Assembly: GCA_020161295.1 (NCBI GenBank)
Contig: JAIUOA010000017.1
Coordinates: 1 to 50,750 of the forward strand
Origin: Bacillota bacterium
Lineage (GTDB): Bacteria > Bacillota > Clostridia > Peptostreptococcales > Acidaminobacteraceae
Direction of reading: 5' to 3'
Length of the DNA: 50,750 nucleotides
A program made the position numbers and the translations under genes. This document shows positions 31,717 to 40,903 of this stretch, in pieces. The notes under the pieces are model-generated. The model did no database searches. It saw only the letters and a list, made by a program, of their open reading frames with translations, and was not told the DNA's origin. How positions within the stretch are numbered: the stretch's first letter is position 1; each line of letters begins with the position of its first letter.

Positions 31717-33987
31717 ATGAAAGGAAAAAAAATTCTTTGTGTATTACTGATTATGTCAATGCTAATTTCTCAAACAGGTGTACTTGCTGGATGTAGCAAA
31801 AAAGAGAGCGCTGAAGAAGTCACTGAAACAATGACGGTTTTTGCAGAGGGAACTATTGGGCCAGATCAATTAACGATTTCGCATCAGGGTGTTAGCATGG
31901 TCCTTAATTCAGTAATGCTTGATTCTGAAGTTAAGGCGACAATATCGAAGGTAGATGGTGCACCCTTGCTGGATGATGAAAGTGAAATTGCTTTAGATGT
32001 TTACGATTTTTCTTTAGAGGGGATAGAGGAATTCGTCGGTGTTATCGATCTCACCATACCACTAATCCTTGCTGAAGGCGAGATTCCAGGTGCTGCATAT
32101 TTTAATGAGAGTACTGGGGTTTGGGAGCCAGTTGTGTTTCGCTATGATACAGATTCAAGTGCAGTGGTCATTAGTACTGATCACCTTTCGAAATACGGTG
32201 TGTTTACCGTTAGTGGAGAAGGAAAGCGCAAGGCGCGCACCGAGTTTTTAATGCTCGGGGGAAGTGCAGGTTCAAGTGATAAATTTTTGACGGCTGTAAA
32301 AGAATACACCTCACTTGGGGTGCCGGCTTCAGAGTGTGTGGAAATCGGTGTGAGTGCTGTGGGAGACGGTCTTCAGATAGGCAGTGATATATTAGGGAGC
32401 ATGTCTCAAAGTGCGGGATTCTTAGCTTACGGAGATGATGTATTGGCCACTGTTGGCGATTATTTGGGTAACATCGGTTTGATGACTTCGGTGGTACAAA
32501 TCGGTGTTAATGTCGCAGATGGTAAAATTCATGAAGCATTAGTCGGTAGCATGAAGTTTGCTTGGTCCTATACAATGGGCAAGGTTGCTTCCAAGCTTAG
32601 TAGCTCAGTGATGTCAGCGAGTATGGCAGCTGTGGCCATAGTGGATTATTCTATCAATAAATTTGGTACTGAGGCAATAGAAGGCCGTGCAAGTATTTAT
32701 CGAGATGCGTACACGATTTATTATGAAAAGAACCAACGTGGCTATAAAAGTTCGGCGTATTGGTATGAGACTTTGTATCCGTTATTTGAATCAGGTAATT
32801 ACTCTGAAGATGAGTTGAAGGAGGAGATAGACGAACTCGTCGTGGAAAATTGTGAAGAATTTTGGGGTGGAGATAACCAGGATGGCGTTGATGCTTATGT
32901 CGACATGGCGAGAAAAAAATTCGCTTGGACAGGCGGACAAGCTGGTTTGAATGATTCGATTCGCGATGAAATCAGTGAGGAACGTAGGACGATTTTGTAT
33001 AGAGATATTCTTCCAGGCGTAATCCATCAAATCGGTAGAAAGCTTAATCTTGAGAATGAGCGGAAGCTTAGAGCGGAATATCGCGCTTTTTCTGCGTATT
33101 TGAACACACCGATTTCTTTAAGTGTTATAGATAAACAAAAGACCTATGCAGGCCATACAATTCGTTTCGCACCGTTAAACAGTAAAGCGAAAGCAGATGA
33201 TTGGACAGGCAAAATCAATGCTGACGGTACTGCGAACACCACATTTACCTTATATGGTCATATGTTTGTAGGGGCACCTAATAAGCTGGAGATATTAGCC
33301 CCTGGATCAGATGTTCCAGTCAAGACAGTTGCCTTCAAAGTTACTCCACCTAAGGTTGAAATTATCTTAGATGATGAAGCTACCACGCTTCCAACGAGTA
33401 CAGAGGACGAATCCGAAGAGGCATCTTCTGAAACGACGGTTACGTCTGGGAATCAAAGCTATGCTTGGGTTTTAGTGGAGACAATTAATGAAAATTATCA
33501 GGCCAACCTAGACAGTACAAATCAAGGTGGCATCTATGAAGTGAGCGCATCAGCAGCACCGGGTAGTTACGTTTTTAACTGGAAATATATAGGCGACAGC
33601 GACACTTATCCTGATCCGGATATGTTGAACGGCGAAAGCTATGGCACTCAACTTACCATATCGGTACCGCCGAATATTATTAAGGGTGGAGAGACGATCA
33701 GTCTCGATTTTAATTTGTCTTTCACTGCTGAGGCTTTATCTTATTTTGATGGTCATGGTAGCTGTAGAGCTGACTGGGGCAACGACAGATTTGCAAACGA
33801 GGTTGGGAAAAGTTTCTTCGAGATTTATTCATCTGTGAAATATAAAGAGAAAAACATTTCTTCTGTGAGCGGAAAGCTTTCTGCGGTTATTCCTAATGGA
33901 CATTCTGTAGGTGATCGTGAGGAACTTTGGACAGGTGGCACTAATTATGGCACATATTATGTTTATGAATGGAAGGAGGCACCATGA
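31717..33987 (+). CDS. Large secreted lipoprotein, function unknown
   Basis: A 756-residue protein with a lipoprotein signal peptide (LLIMSMLISQTGVLAGC, lipobox LAGC, Cys25). Residues about 40-165 look like a beta-sandwich with a ZU5-like ending (GAAYFNESTGVWEPV ... TDHLSKYGVFTV). The middle is helical with small, hydrophobic stretches (about 175-300). An acidic Thr/Ser/Glu linker lies near 550-575, and a C-terminal domain of about 170 residues begins with YAWVLVETINENY. Anchored outside the membrane. Its stop overlaps the ATG of the GNAT gene, so the two are translationally coupled. No named family recognised. Confidence 0.65.
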   Translation: MKGKKILCVLLIMSMLISQTGVLAGCSKKESAEEVTETMTVFAEGTIGPDQLTISHQGVSMVLNSVMLDSEVKATISKVDGAPLLDDESEIALDVYDFSLEGIEEFVGVIDLTIPLILAEGEIPGAAYFNESTGVWEPVVFRYDTDSSAVVISTDHLSKYGVFTVSGEGKRKARTEFLMLGGSAGSSDKFLTAVKEYTSLGVPASECVEIGVSAVGDGLQIGSDILGSMSQSAGFLAYGDDVLATVGDYLGNIGLMTSVVQIGVNVADGKIHEALVGSMKFAWSYTMGKVASKLSSSVMSASMAAVAIVDYSINKFGTEAIEGRASIYRDAYTIYYEKNQRGYKSSAYWYETLYPLFESGNYSEDELKEEIDELVVENCEEFWGGDNQDGVDAYVDMARKKFAWTGGQAGLNDSIRDEISEERRTILYRDILPGVIHQIGRKLNLENERKLRAEYRAFSAYLNTPISLSVIDKQKTYAGHTIRFAPLNSKAKADDWTGKINADGTANTTFTLYGHMFVGAPNKLEILAPGSDVPVKTVAFKVTPPKVEIILDDEATTLPTSTEDESEEASSETTVTSGNQSYAWVLVETINENYQANLDSTNQGGIYEVSASAAPGSYVFNWKYIGDSDTYPDPDMLNGESYGTQLTISVPPNIIKGGETISLDFNLSFTAEALSYFDGHGSCRADWGNDRFANEVGKSFFEIYSSVKYKEKNISSVSGKLSAVIPNGHSVGDREELWTGGTNYGTYYVYEWKEAP

Positions 33988-34562
33988 TCTATAGAAATGC
34001 AACACTGGCAGATATACCGAAAATATCGGCGCTTCAGTCGATGTATCACGTGTCGACGATCAGCGATGAGGATAAGCCAAATGGTTTCGTCACCACACTG
34101 TTTACGGAACAACAATTTAAGGACATCATCGAGAAAGAACAAGGACTGGCCATCGCGTGTGATGATGAAAATGGTGATGTGGTGGTCGGCTATGCCATGG
34201 CAGCCTCCTGGGATTTTTGGTCAGCTTGGCCGCTGTTTCAGCATATGATTCAGGAGTTGCCAAACACGGAGTACCTGGGGCAAACGCTATCAACAGCAAA
34301 CTCATATCAATATGGTCCAATCTGCATCCATAAAGATTATAGAGGGACGAATGTTCTGCCAAATCTGTTTGATTTTTCTAGGGCGCAAATGCAACGCCGG
34401 TTTCCGATTTTAATCACCTTTATTAATCACATTAATCCGAGATCGTTTGAAGCGCATACACGCAAGCTCGGTCTGGATGTCATCAAAAGCTTTACCTTTA
34501 ACAATAACCATTATTATGAACTCGGTTATGATACGGGTAAGAAGATACCTGGGACCCTGTAG
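33984..34562 (+). CDS. GNAT-family N-acetyltransferase
   Basis: A 192-residue protein: an N-terminal MIYRNATLADIPKISALQSMY helix typical of GNAT domains, then the acetyl-CoA region YGPICIHKDYRGTNVLPNLF (motif A). It uses ATG 33984 behind GGAGG; this ATG overlaps the lipoprotein stop (ATGA). Substrate unknown. Its first 57 bases are duplicated as a stub at 16430. Its last bases (GATACCTGGGACCCTGTAG) resemble the right end of repeat A. Confidence 0.8.
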   Translation: MIYRNATLADIPKISALQSMYHVSTISDEDKPNGFVTTLFTEQQFKDIIEKEQGLAIACDDENGDVVVGYAMAASWDFWSAWPLFQHMIQELPNTEYLGQTLSTANSYQYGPICIHKDYRGTNVLPNLFDFSRAQMQRRFPILITFINHINPRSFEAHTRKLGLDVIKSFTFNNNHYYELGYDTGKKIPGTL

Positions 34563-34620
34563 ACATTGGTCGTAAAAAACGGAAAAAACATCATTTTCTC
34601 GACTACAAGTCTAAAAACGA

Positions 34621-34649
34621 TTGTTTTTCATAATTATATTTACTATAAT
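34621..34649 (+). promoter_or_regulatory. Promoter of the interrupted ATPase gene
   Basis: TTGTTT (34621-34626), 17-bp spacer, TATAAT (34644-34649), followed by AAAGGGGG and the ATG at 34669. Confidence 0.65.
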
Positions 34650-34668
34650 TATGAAAAAGGGGGCGCGC

Positions 34669-35871
34669 ATGAAAGTTCGGAAAAGATATTTAGATAAACT
34701 CATTCAATATCGTGACAATGATTTTATCAAGGTCATTACAGGCGTTAGACGATCAGGGAAGTCATCTCTACTTACTTTGTTTTAAGAATACTTGCTTAAT
34801 CAAGGTATAGAAGAGAAGCAAATCATCGAAATAAATTATGAAAAGTTTCAATTCGATGATTTAAAAGAGGGTTCAAACTTGCATATGTATTTGAATGAAA
34901 GAACAATTGTTGGGAAAAGGATGGTTTTCCTTATCGACGAGGTTCAGGAATTATCAGAATGGGCAAAGGTTATCAATAGCCTTCGAGTAAGTTTTAACGC
35001 TGATATTTATGTGACTGGATCGAACTCAAGAATGTTTTCTGGGGAACACCTAACTTACCTTTCAGGTCGTTATATCGAAATTAAAGTATTGCCTTTATCA
35101 TTTAAGGAATTTCTTGATTTTAGAAATTATGAAGAGCAAAGGGCTGAAGATTATTTTAATGAGTATCTGCGAATCGGTTCGTTTCCGGCGGTGAGTCTGG
35201 CAGGGCAGCAAGAGTTAGTAGAAGCCATATTATCTGGTTTATTTGACTCGATTTTTACGAGAGATATCATTCTTAGGGGCAATATAAGAGATGAGGGCTC
35301 GTTTTATAAAGTCGCAAAGTTTGTATTTGAAAACATAGGGAACAGTACGTCTGCAAATGCAATAAAAAACACGATGACTTCAAGCGGGCATAAAATTACT
35401 TCTGATACAGTTGATAATTATCTTAGACTGATGTGTGACGCTCATATGCTCTATCAATGTGAACGTTACGATATTAGAGGAAAAGAACGCTTGAAGACAA
35501 ATGGGAAGTATTATGTGGTCGATACAGGATTGCGCAACAAACTTATAGGTTACAGACAGGGAAATTTGGGACATGTGATCGAGAATATCGTGTTTTTACA
35601 GCTTTTAAGATTAGGATATGACGTCACTGTAGGTAAAAATATGTTCTATGAAGTTGACTTTATCGCGGTTAAGGGAATGCAAAAGCTTTATTTTCAAGTG
35701 AGTTTATCTGCTTTAGATGAAATGACATACGAAAGAGAAATGAACGCTTTATTAAAAATTAATGATCAATATCCTAAATATCTGATTACCTTGGATAAAG
35801 TAGATTTATCAAAAGATGGTATTCTGCATGTCAATTTATTTGATTTTCTACTAGAGAAAGTAGATATTTAA
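34669..35871 (+). pseudogene. AAA_14/DUF4143 ATPase interrupted by a stop codon
   Basis: From ATG 34669 the frame reads through Walker A (VITGVRRSGKSSLLTLF) to TAA at 34783-34785. It then continues in the same frame for 362 codons: EYLLNQGIEEK, Walker B MVFLIDEVQEL, sensor YVTGSNSRMFSGEH and a DUF4143 tail. In the tail the nuclease-like core is weak (YEVDFIAVKG ... LYFQVSLS, no ExK). Restart at TTG 34792 would give a 359-residue protein without Walker A. One point mutation explains the break, and the rest is undamaged, so it is either a recent pseudogene or is read through. Confidence 0.8.
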
Positions 35872-35885
35872 TAACGCGGGTGTTC

Positions 35886-35924
35886 TGAGCGGGATGTATG
35901 TGTGCGGCGAAGTATTGGCACAAG
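35886..35924 (+). repeat. Repeat B, copy 13
   Basis: TGAGCGGGATGTATGTGTGC plus core variant GGCGAAGTATTGGCACAAG (35906-35924), directly before the ribosome site of the lipoprotein gene. Confidence 0.6.
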
Positions 35925-35934
35925 GGAGGCTGTT

Positions 35935-37458
35935 TTGCGACAAAGTAAGGTTTTAGTGGTTATGATGCTAGTGTTCGTTTTACTGGGTTTATCAGGCTGT
36001 GACCGTGACGTGGAAGTGTCTCAGACCACTGAGGTGGAGGTGACGGACGCGGTTGAAACGACTGAAGAGGTCGTAGCGCCGTTAGTTGTGCAGCCAGACA
36101 TCGCTAAGAATATACTGGGTAATGAGAGGAATCTTAGGGCGAATAGAACGATCATCATCGGTCCTGCCAGTATCAAAGAAGTTGAGGTCACTGATGACCT
36201 ACAGATGAGTATCGATATTCTAAGAAAGGGTTATGAAGACCTGGATTCCATCGCTGAGGACTATCCTGAGTTGCTAGCGACTAAGGTTGAGGAGGATTAT
36301 GGTCAGGTATATTACACGTTTTCGGATCAATTAAAGCTATTCACTTATGGCGACGATTTGATGATGCTGGAAATGCAGTTTACACAGATGTCCTTAAATG
36401 ATGTTAAGGTGATTCCTGAGCTCAATTTGATCCACACGGCGGACTTAATCGTTTTAACGGATGCACTGGGTGGAATCGTACATGCGTATCAAAGCGATTT
36501 TAGATATGAGAAAGTCTATTATGGGGACTTTTTAGGAGACGGTGCGCTTGAGCTTGCGTTCGTCTTAAATGATGAAATGGATACGCATTACTTTAGCATC
36601 GTAGATGGTGTGCCTCAGCCGATTTTGATAGATACGCTGTACCATGAGATTGATGCTAAGACGAGTGCTGTGCTTGATGACCGCAGCTTTGAAGTGACCA
36701 GCGCGCTAGGAACTTATAATTCACTTCTTCCAGATAAACTGTTCTTAAACTTGAAGGATTCCCATTTGAATGAAGCGCCTTTTTATAAGTCGATTTCTTC
36801 GGTGATCGATAAAGAGACGATGAAGGCTATTATGACATGTCGCTGGATGTGGACGAATGGTCTCCAGGGGGATATCGTATTAGCGGAGGTGAGCTACGCT
36901 TTTGAGGGGGACGATACCGAGCGCGTCATAGAGCGAGCGGTTGATATGCGTTACGGTGATCAAACGCTGGTTAACAGGGCTTTTGATGATTCGGAAGTCG
37001 TCATTAAAAAGGACGGTAAGGTTTTAATCGATACGGCAGGTCCTATGGAGGAGCAGGTACGCTATTTTGAGCCAGTATCGCCTTTCGTAAAACCTGAAGC
37101 GACTGATGATTTGGAAGCTAAACTTCATGATTTTGAGCGTTTGGGCCTTCGTTTAGAGTTCACCTATTTCAGTGATATGCTTACCTATTACACGCTTACA
37201 CTTTCACATGAAGAGTACACTTTAGGTGATGGTTTTAGAGTCGGCATGAGCAAGGATGAAGTCATCGCTCAGCTGGGTGTGCCTGATTTAGTAAATAGCA
37301 GGACGCTGTTTGTTGACACTACTTGGTCGTATTATGTGAAAGACGCGTCTGGTGAGCGGCTACTGAATTTTTATTATGGGTTTAAGAAAGTGATTTTTAC
37401 TTTTGACGGTGATATGGTAAGGGAAATTAGGGTGGAGATTTTTGCTTCGCCTACGTAG
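35935..37458 (+). CDS. Lipoprotein, function unknown
   Basis: 507 residues from TTG 35935, chosen because GGAGG lies 5 bp upstream and the signal peptide then starts correctly (LRQSKVLVVMMLVFVLLGLSGC, lipobox LSGC). An earlier GTG at 35902 lies inside repeat B. After a Thr/Val/Glu-rich linker the chain is mixed alpha/beta. The last 90 residues (LGDGFRVGMSKDEVIAQLG ... VKDASGERLLNFYY) resemble the small SmpA/OmlA-like fold that begins with a G-MSKDEV-LG motif. Presumably anchored on the outer face of the membrane. Confidence 0.65.
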   Translation: MRQSKVLVVMMLVFVLLGLSGCDRDVEVSQTTEVEVTDAVETTEEVVAPLVVQPDIAKNILGNERNLRANRTIIIGPASIKEVEVTDDLQMSIDILRKGYEDLDSIAEDYPELLATKVEEDYGQVYYTFSDQLKLFTYGDDLMMLEMQFTQMSLNDVKVIPELNLIHTADLIVLTDALGGIVHAYQSDFRYEKVYYGDFLGDGALELAFVLNDEMDTHYFSIVDGVPQPILIDTLYHEIDAKTSAVLDDRSFEVTSALGTYNSLLPDKLFLNLKDSHLNEAPFYKSISSVIDKETMKAIMTCRWMWTNGLQGDIVLAEVSYAFEGDDTERVIERAVDMRYGDQTLVNRAFDDSEVVIKKDGKVLIDTAGPMEEQVRYFEPVSPFVKPEATDDLEAKLHDFERLGLRLEFTYFSDMLTYYTLTLSHEEYTLGDGFRVGMSKDEVIAQLGVPDLVNSRTLFVDTTWSYYVKDASGERLLNFYYGFKKVIFTFDGDMVREIRVEIFASPT

Positions 37459-37470
37459 GGAAGGATTTTA

Positions 37471-37512
37471 TACCGATATCGGAACATTGTTTACATTGTT
37501 CCGATATCGGTA
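37471..37512 (+). promoter_or_regulatory. Double-palindrome operator of the Fic gene
   Basis: The arms TACCGATATCGGAACA (37471-37486) and TGTTCCGATATCGGTA (37497-37512) are exact inverted repeats around a 10-bp spacer. Each arm holds the self-complementary CCGATATCGG, so there are two palindromes 28 bp apart, centre to centre. The site covers the -35 box and the promoter spacer, so a bound repressor would block RNA polymerase. Confidence 0.8.
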
Positions 37513-37518
37513 TATTAT
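37490..37518 (+). promoter_or_regulatory. Promoter of the Fic gene
   Basis: TTTACA (37490-37495), a 17-bp spacer and TATTAT (37513-37518). The spacer is the right arm of the operator. Confidence 0.6.
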
Positions 37519-37540
37519 ATTTATAAGGCAGGTGAGTTTT

Positions 37541-38461
37541 GTGAAGTATATGAGTATTACCGAAGCAAGTAAGAAGTGGCAGATTAGCGACAGGAGAATA
37601 CGCATACTGTGTGCTGAAGGTCGAGTCGCTGGCGCTGTGAAAATCGGTAGAAACTGGTCAATTCCATATGAAGCCGTCAAGCCAGCTGATGCTAGAGTCA
37701 GTCATAGGAAAGCGTACAAAGGGCTTGATTATGATTTTAGTTTAATCGACGGAATGAAGCAAAAGATCGATCAACACAGGCCTTTTCCTAAACGGTTAGC
37801 GGATTCATTACATGATAAGCTGATTATCGAATGGACCTATAATAGTAATGCCATCGAAGGAAATACCTTAACTTTATCCGAAACGAAGGTCGTTCTAGAC
37901 GGGATAACCATCGGAGGGAAAAGTGTCATAGAACATTTAGAGGCAATCAATCACAGGGAGGCAATTTTTTTTCTAGAGGATTTAATCGGAAACAACGATT
38001 CATTATCCGAATGGAACATCAAATGCATTCATGGACTAATACTGAAAGAGATTGATAATCAAAATGCGGGTAAGTACAGAACTGAAAATGTGGTGACCCT
38101 CGGTGCTGTTCATATTCCTCCTAAGCACTATGAAATTAATTTGTTGATGCAAAACCTCATCATGGAGTATAAAGAGGAGTGGCATTCATTCCATCCTATC
38201 GTTAGAGCAACCTTACTTCACGGAGAGTTCGTTAAAATCCATCCGTTTGTCGATGGAAACGGAAGAACCTCAAGGCTACTTCTAAATTTTGAACTGATGA
38301 AAAATGGCTATACGCCGATTATCATAAAAAAAGAAAACCGAGTGCGTTATTATGAGGTGCTGGACCATGCACATACAACCATGGATTATCAACCTTTTCT
38401 CGAGTTTGTAGCTGAATCGGTTATTGAATCAGAGCAGCTTTGGTTATCATTATTAGAATGA
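37541..38461 (+). CDS. Fic-domain protein with N-terminal helix-turn-helix
   Basis: 306 residues from GTG 37541 (GGCAGGTGAG upstream); ATG 37550 is an alternative. The first about 55 residues form a MerR/excisionase-like HTH (MSITEASKKWQISDRRIRIL). The Fic core has HPFVDGNGRTSRL with catalytic H234 and intact phosphate loop. The inhibitory motif SNAIEGN (S102, E106) lies N-terminal to the core, as in class II Fic enzymes that block their own AMPylation. The HTH and the operator directly upstream suggest self-repression. Probable activity: AMP transfer to a protein. Target unknown. Confidence 0.88.
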   Translation: MKYMSITEASKKWQISDRRIRILCAEGRVAGAVKIGRNWSIPYEAVKPADARVSHRKAYKGLDYDFSLIDGMKQKIDQHRPFPKRLADSLHDKLIIEWTYNSNAIEGNTLTLSETKVVLDGITIGGKSVIEHLEAINHREAIFFLEDLIGNNDSLSEWNIKCIHGLILKEIDNQNAGKYRTENVVTLGAVHIPPKHYEINLLMQNLIMEYKEEWHSFHPIVRATLLHGEFVKIHPFVDGNGRTSRLLLNFELMKNGYTPIIIKKENRVRYYEVLDHAHTTMDYQPFLEFVAESVIESEQLWLSLLE

Positions 38462-38474
38462 GTGGGGGGCAGAC

Positions 38475-39662
38475 ATGATTCAAATAAGCAAAAGTGATGC
38501 AAGGAAGTTCTTACTAACCAAGCACCATCTATATGGTAAGAAAGTGTTAAGAGGAAAAGAAGATATATTAGCCTTTATCAGGCAGGTGGGGTGTCTACAG
38601 TATGATCCCATCGATGTGTGCGGGAAGAATGCTGAGCTGGTGCTACAGTCGCGCATCAAGAATTTTTTAAAAAGCGACCTTTATGACCTGCTGTATCAAG
38701 AACGGGCTTTAGTGGATTACTTCGATAAAAATCTGGCGATTTTCCCCATAGAGGACTGGCCTTATTTCGCGAGAGAGCGTGAAATGTACGCTGAGAAAGG
38801 AAGAAGTAAGGATGAGATCGATAAGGTGTGTCATGAGATCATCGAAACGATTAGAGTTGAAGGTCCGAAAACATCTTCTGAGCTGGAATATGAGCATAAG
38901 GTGGATTGGTATTGGGGTCATACGAAGTTATCGAGAGCGGCGCTGGAGCTTTTATACTTTAAGGGTGAGCTGGGAATACACAGTAAGAAAGGCACGAATA
39001 AACGCTATGATCTTATGACAAATCTATATCCGGAATCACTGGTGACTGCACCAGATCCACATCCTGATTTATTCGAGCATCTGTGCTGGCGTGTGAAGAG
39101 GCGAATCGGTGCAGTGGGCATGCTCTGGAACCGGCCGTCTGATGCGTGGTTAAACATACGGGAGCTGAAATCTGCTGAGCGGAAGGGTGTTTTCGAGGTA
39201 CTTGAGCAAAGGGACGAGATTATCCCTGTGCAGGTAGAGGATGTGAAGGAGCCATTTTATATCTTAGCGTTAGATTTAGATTTGCTACATTCGGTTCGAA
39301 CACTTCAGGATAAAAGCAATCGCGTCGAGTTTTTAGCCCCGCTGGATAACTTTTTATGGGATCGAAAATTGATTTGCGCGCTATTTGATTTTAATTATAA
39401 GTGGGAGATTTACACGCCTGAGGTGCAAAGGGTGTTTGGCTATTATGTGCTTCCGATGCTATATGGTTCTGATTTTATCGGTCGAATCGAGATGGTTTGT
39501 CAAAGGAAAGAAAAGACGCTCACGGTTAAGAATGTTTGGTATGAGGAGGGTTTTAAACCAACGGTTGGGTTTAAAAAAAGACTGGATGAGCGTCTTAAGG
39601 CGTTTATGGTGTTTAATGACTGTTCGCAGGTGAAATGGATGGAGCGGGATGAGAAAAAGTGA
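38475..39662 (+). CDS. Winged-helix protein of the AlkZ/YcaQ (HTH_42) family
   Basis: A 395-residue protein with the family's N-terminal ISKSDARKFLLTKHHL, the VGCLQYDPIDVCGKNAELVL segment carrying the conserved Gln of the QxQ/QxD active-site region, repeated winged-helix units (KTSSELEYEHKVDWYWGHTK), and ALDLDLLHSV ... FLAPLDNFLWDRKLICALF near the end. AlkZ enzymes unhook DNA interstrand crosslinks or remove alkylated bases. It starts 13 bp after the Fic gene, so they may share a transcript. Confidence 0.82.
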   Translation: MIQISKSDARKFLLTKHHLYGKKVLRGKEDILAFIRQVGCLQYDPIDVCGKNAELVLQSRIKNFLKSDLYDLLYQERALVDYFDKNLAIFPIEDWPYFAREREMYAEKGRSKDEIDKVCHEIIETIRVEGPKTSSELEYEHKVDWYWGHTKLSRAALELLYFKGELGIHSKKGTNKRYDLMTNLYPESLVTAPDPHPDLFEHLCWRVKRRIGAVGMLWNRPSDAWLNIRELKSAERKGVFEVLEQRDEIIPVQVEDVKEPFYILALDLDLLHSVRTLQDKSNRVEFLAPLDNFLWDRKLICALFDFNYKWEIYTPEVQRVFGYYVLPMLYGSDFIGRIEMVCQRKEKTLTVKNVWYEEGFKPTVGFKKRLDERLKAFMVFNDCSQVKWMERDEKK

Positions 39663-39689
39663 ATTGGAGATAGTGGAGCCGGAGGAGAT

Positions 39690-40163
39690 ATGCTTAAGAA
39701 TAACGTAAAAGCCTTGACAATCCATATTTTCGTAAATATCATATCGGTTTTGCTATATTATATGCTGGTGATAAATGTGGGTGTGGCAGAATGGGTATCA
39801 GAAGCAGCTTATAAAGCACATGTCGATAAAATGGTTATAATAGGATTGGTAATCGCGTTGCTGGCTTTTGCTTTGTATTTTATCGGGGGAAGGCTATTTC
39901 TTAGAGACCAAGGACGAATCTGGAAGAATGTACTATCTGTAAGTTCTGTTTTTTTCTTAGGTTTTATTTGGTGGCTGATGATTCTGCCATTATCGAATTT
40001 AGAAGTTTTTAGCAAAGCAAATGTATGGCAAACTTTCTCGATATATACGAGTTATATGTTGACGCTAATCGATTACTTGGAAGCGGATATTCCGATTTTA
40101 CTGCTTTTATGTTTGATGCTGTCGACGCTGTTCATGGTGCTGGGGATTAAGAAGAAAGGATAA
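39690..40163 (+). CDS. Four-helix membrane protein, hypothetical
   Basis: A 157-residue protein with four transmembrane segments (about 10-30, 48-66, 78-100 and 125-152) and short loops. GGAGGAGAT precedes the ATG. It lies 4 bp upstream of the zinc-ribbon/DUF2628 gene, and the two are probably translated together. No family recognised. Confidence 0.6.
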   Translation: MLKNNVKALTIHIFVNIISVLLYYMLVINVGVAEWVSEAAYKAHVDKMVIIGLVIALLAFALYFIGGRLFLRDQGRIWKNVLSVSSVFFLGFIWWLMILPLSNLEVFSKANVWQTFSIYTSYMLTLIDYLEADIPILLLLCLMLSTLFMVLGIKKKG

Positions 40164-40167
40164 ACTA

Positions 40168-40734
40168 ATGGAAAATATTAAAGCATGTCCTAAATGTAGT
40201 AACGAAATAAGTGAAGAGGATCGGTTTTGTTCGAAATGTGGGGCTCAGATCGAGGCGATGCCGCGGTTTGTTTATAATACTTATGTAAGTGGGCCTCCTG
40301 TATCCGAAGAGACAAAAGCGATGAAGGAATTTATAGGAAATGAGGCCGAGTTTTATATCGATAAGTTCGAGACCATGACGGTACTGGAAAAAAACACGAG
40401 CTGGAACTGGGCGGCTTTCTTCCTGACGCCACTTTGGTGTTTTTACCGTAAGCTATACATACTAGGAACGGTGGTAGCGCTTATTTCGATGCTAACGAGT
40501 TTCGTGGAAGGTGCTAATGAGATTTTAGGGCTGGTGGTCTCAATTTTCATCGGGGCGACAGGGAACGCCTTCTATAAGGATCATGTGGATAAGCATCTAG
40601 CGAAAGCGGCGGAGCTACCGTATGATGAGCGGATGAAGTATTATGAGAAAAAAGGTAGCACGAGCTATTTGGCGGTTTTCATAGGAATATGTGGGATCTT
40701 TTTTCTATCTTATATCCGGGTGATGGTTTTATAA
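40168..40734 (+). CDS. Zinc-ribbon and DUF2628 membrane protein
   Basis: A 188-residue protein. The N-terminal zinc ribbon is CPKCSNEISEEDRFCSKCG. A linker and helix follow, then DUF2628, seen as SWNWAAFFLTPLWCFYRKLY, which begins the first of three membrane helices. A common architecture in Bacillota. Function unknown, probably a membrane-associated sensor or scaffold. Confidence 0.82.
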   Translation: MENIKACPKCSNEISEEDRFCSKCGAQIEAMPRFVYNTYVSGPPVSEETKAMKEFIGNEAEFYIDKFETMTVLEKNTSWNWAAFFLTPLWCFYRKLYILGTVVALISMLTSFVEGANEILGLVVSIFIGATGNAFYKDHVDKHLAKAAELPYDERMKYYEKKGSTSYLAVFIGICGIFFLSYIRVMVL

Positions 40735-40903
40735 AGAAATGAATTCAAAATATCAAATGAGTAATTATGAAGCTATTCTCAAATTGTGGATGGCTTTTTT
40801 TGCGCTTTATGCGAGGATAGTATTACCAACTTTAGTTGGTACAGCACGTGAAACTTCTATGCTAAACTGTAAAATATTACAAATTCGCATCGGAGGGCAA
40901 AAT

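Noticed and set aside
40739..40903. Longer start for the CPBP protease at 40739
   Set aside because: The upstream ATG lacks a good ribosome site, while ATG 40904 has CGGAGGG. The extra 55 residues do not resemble the family and include a hairpin-forming leader.
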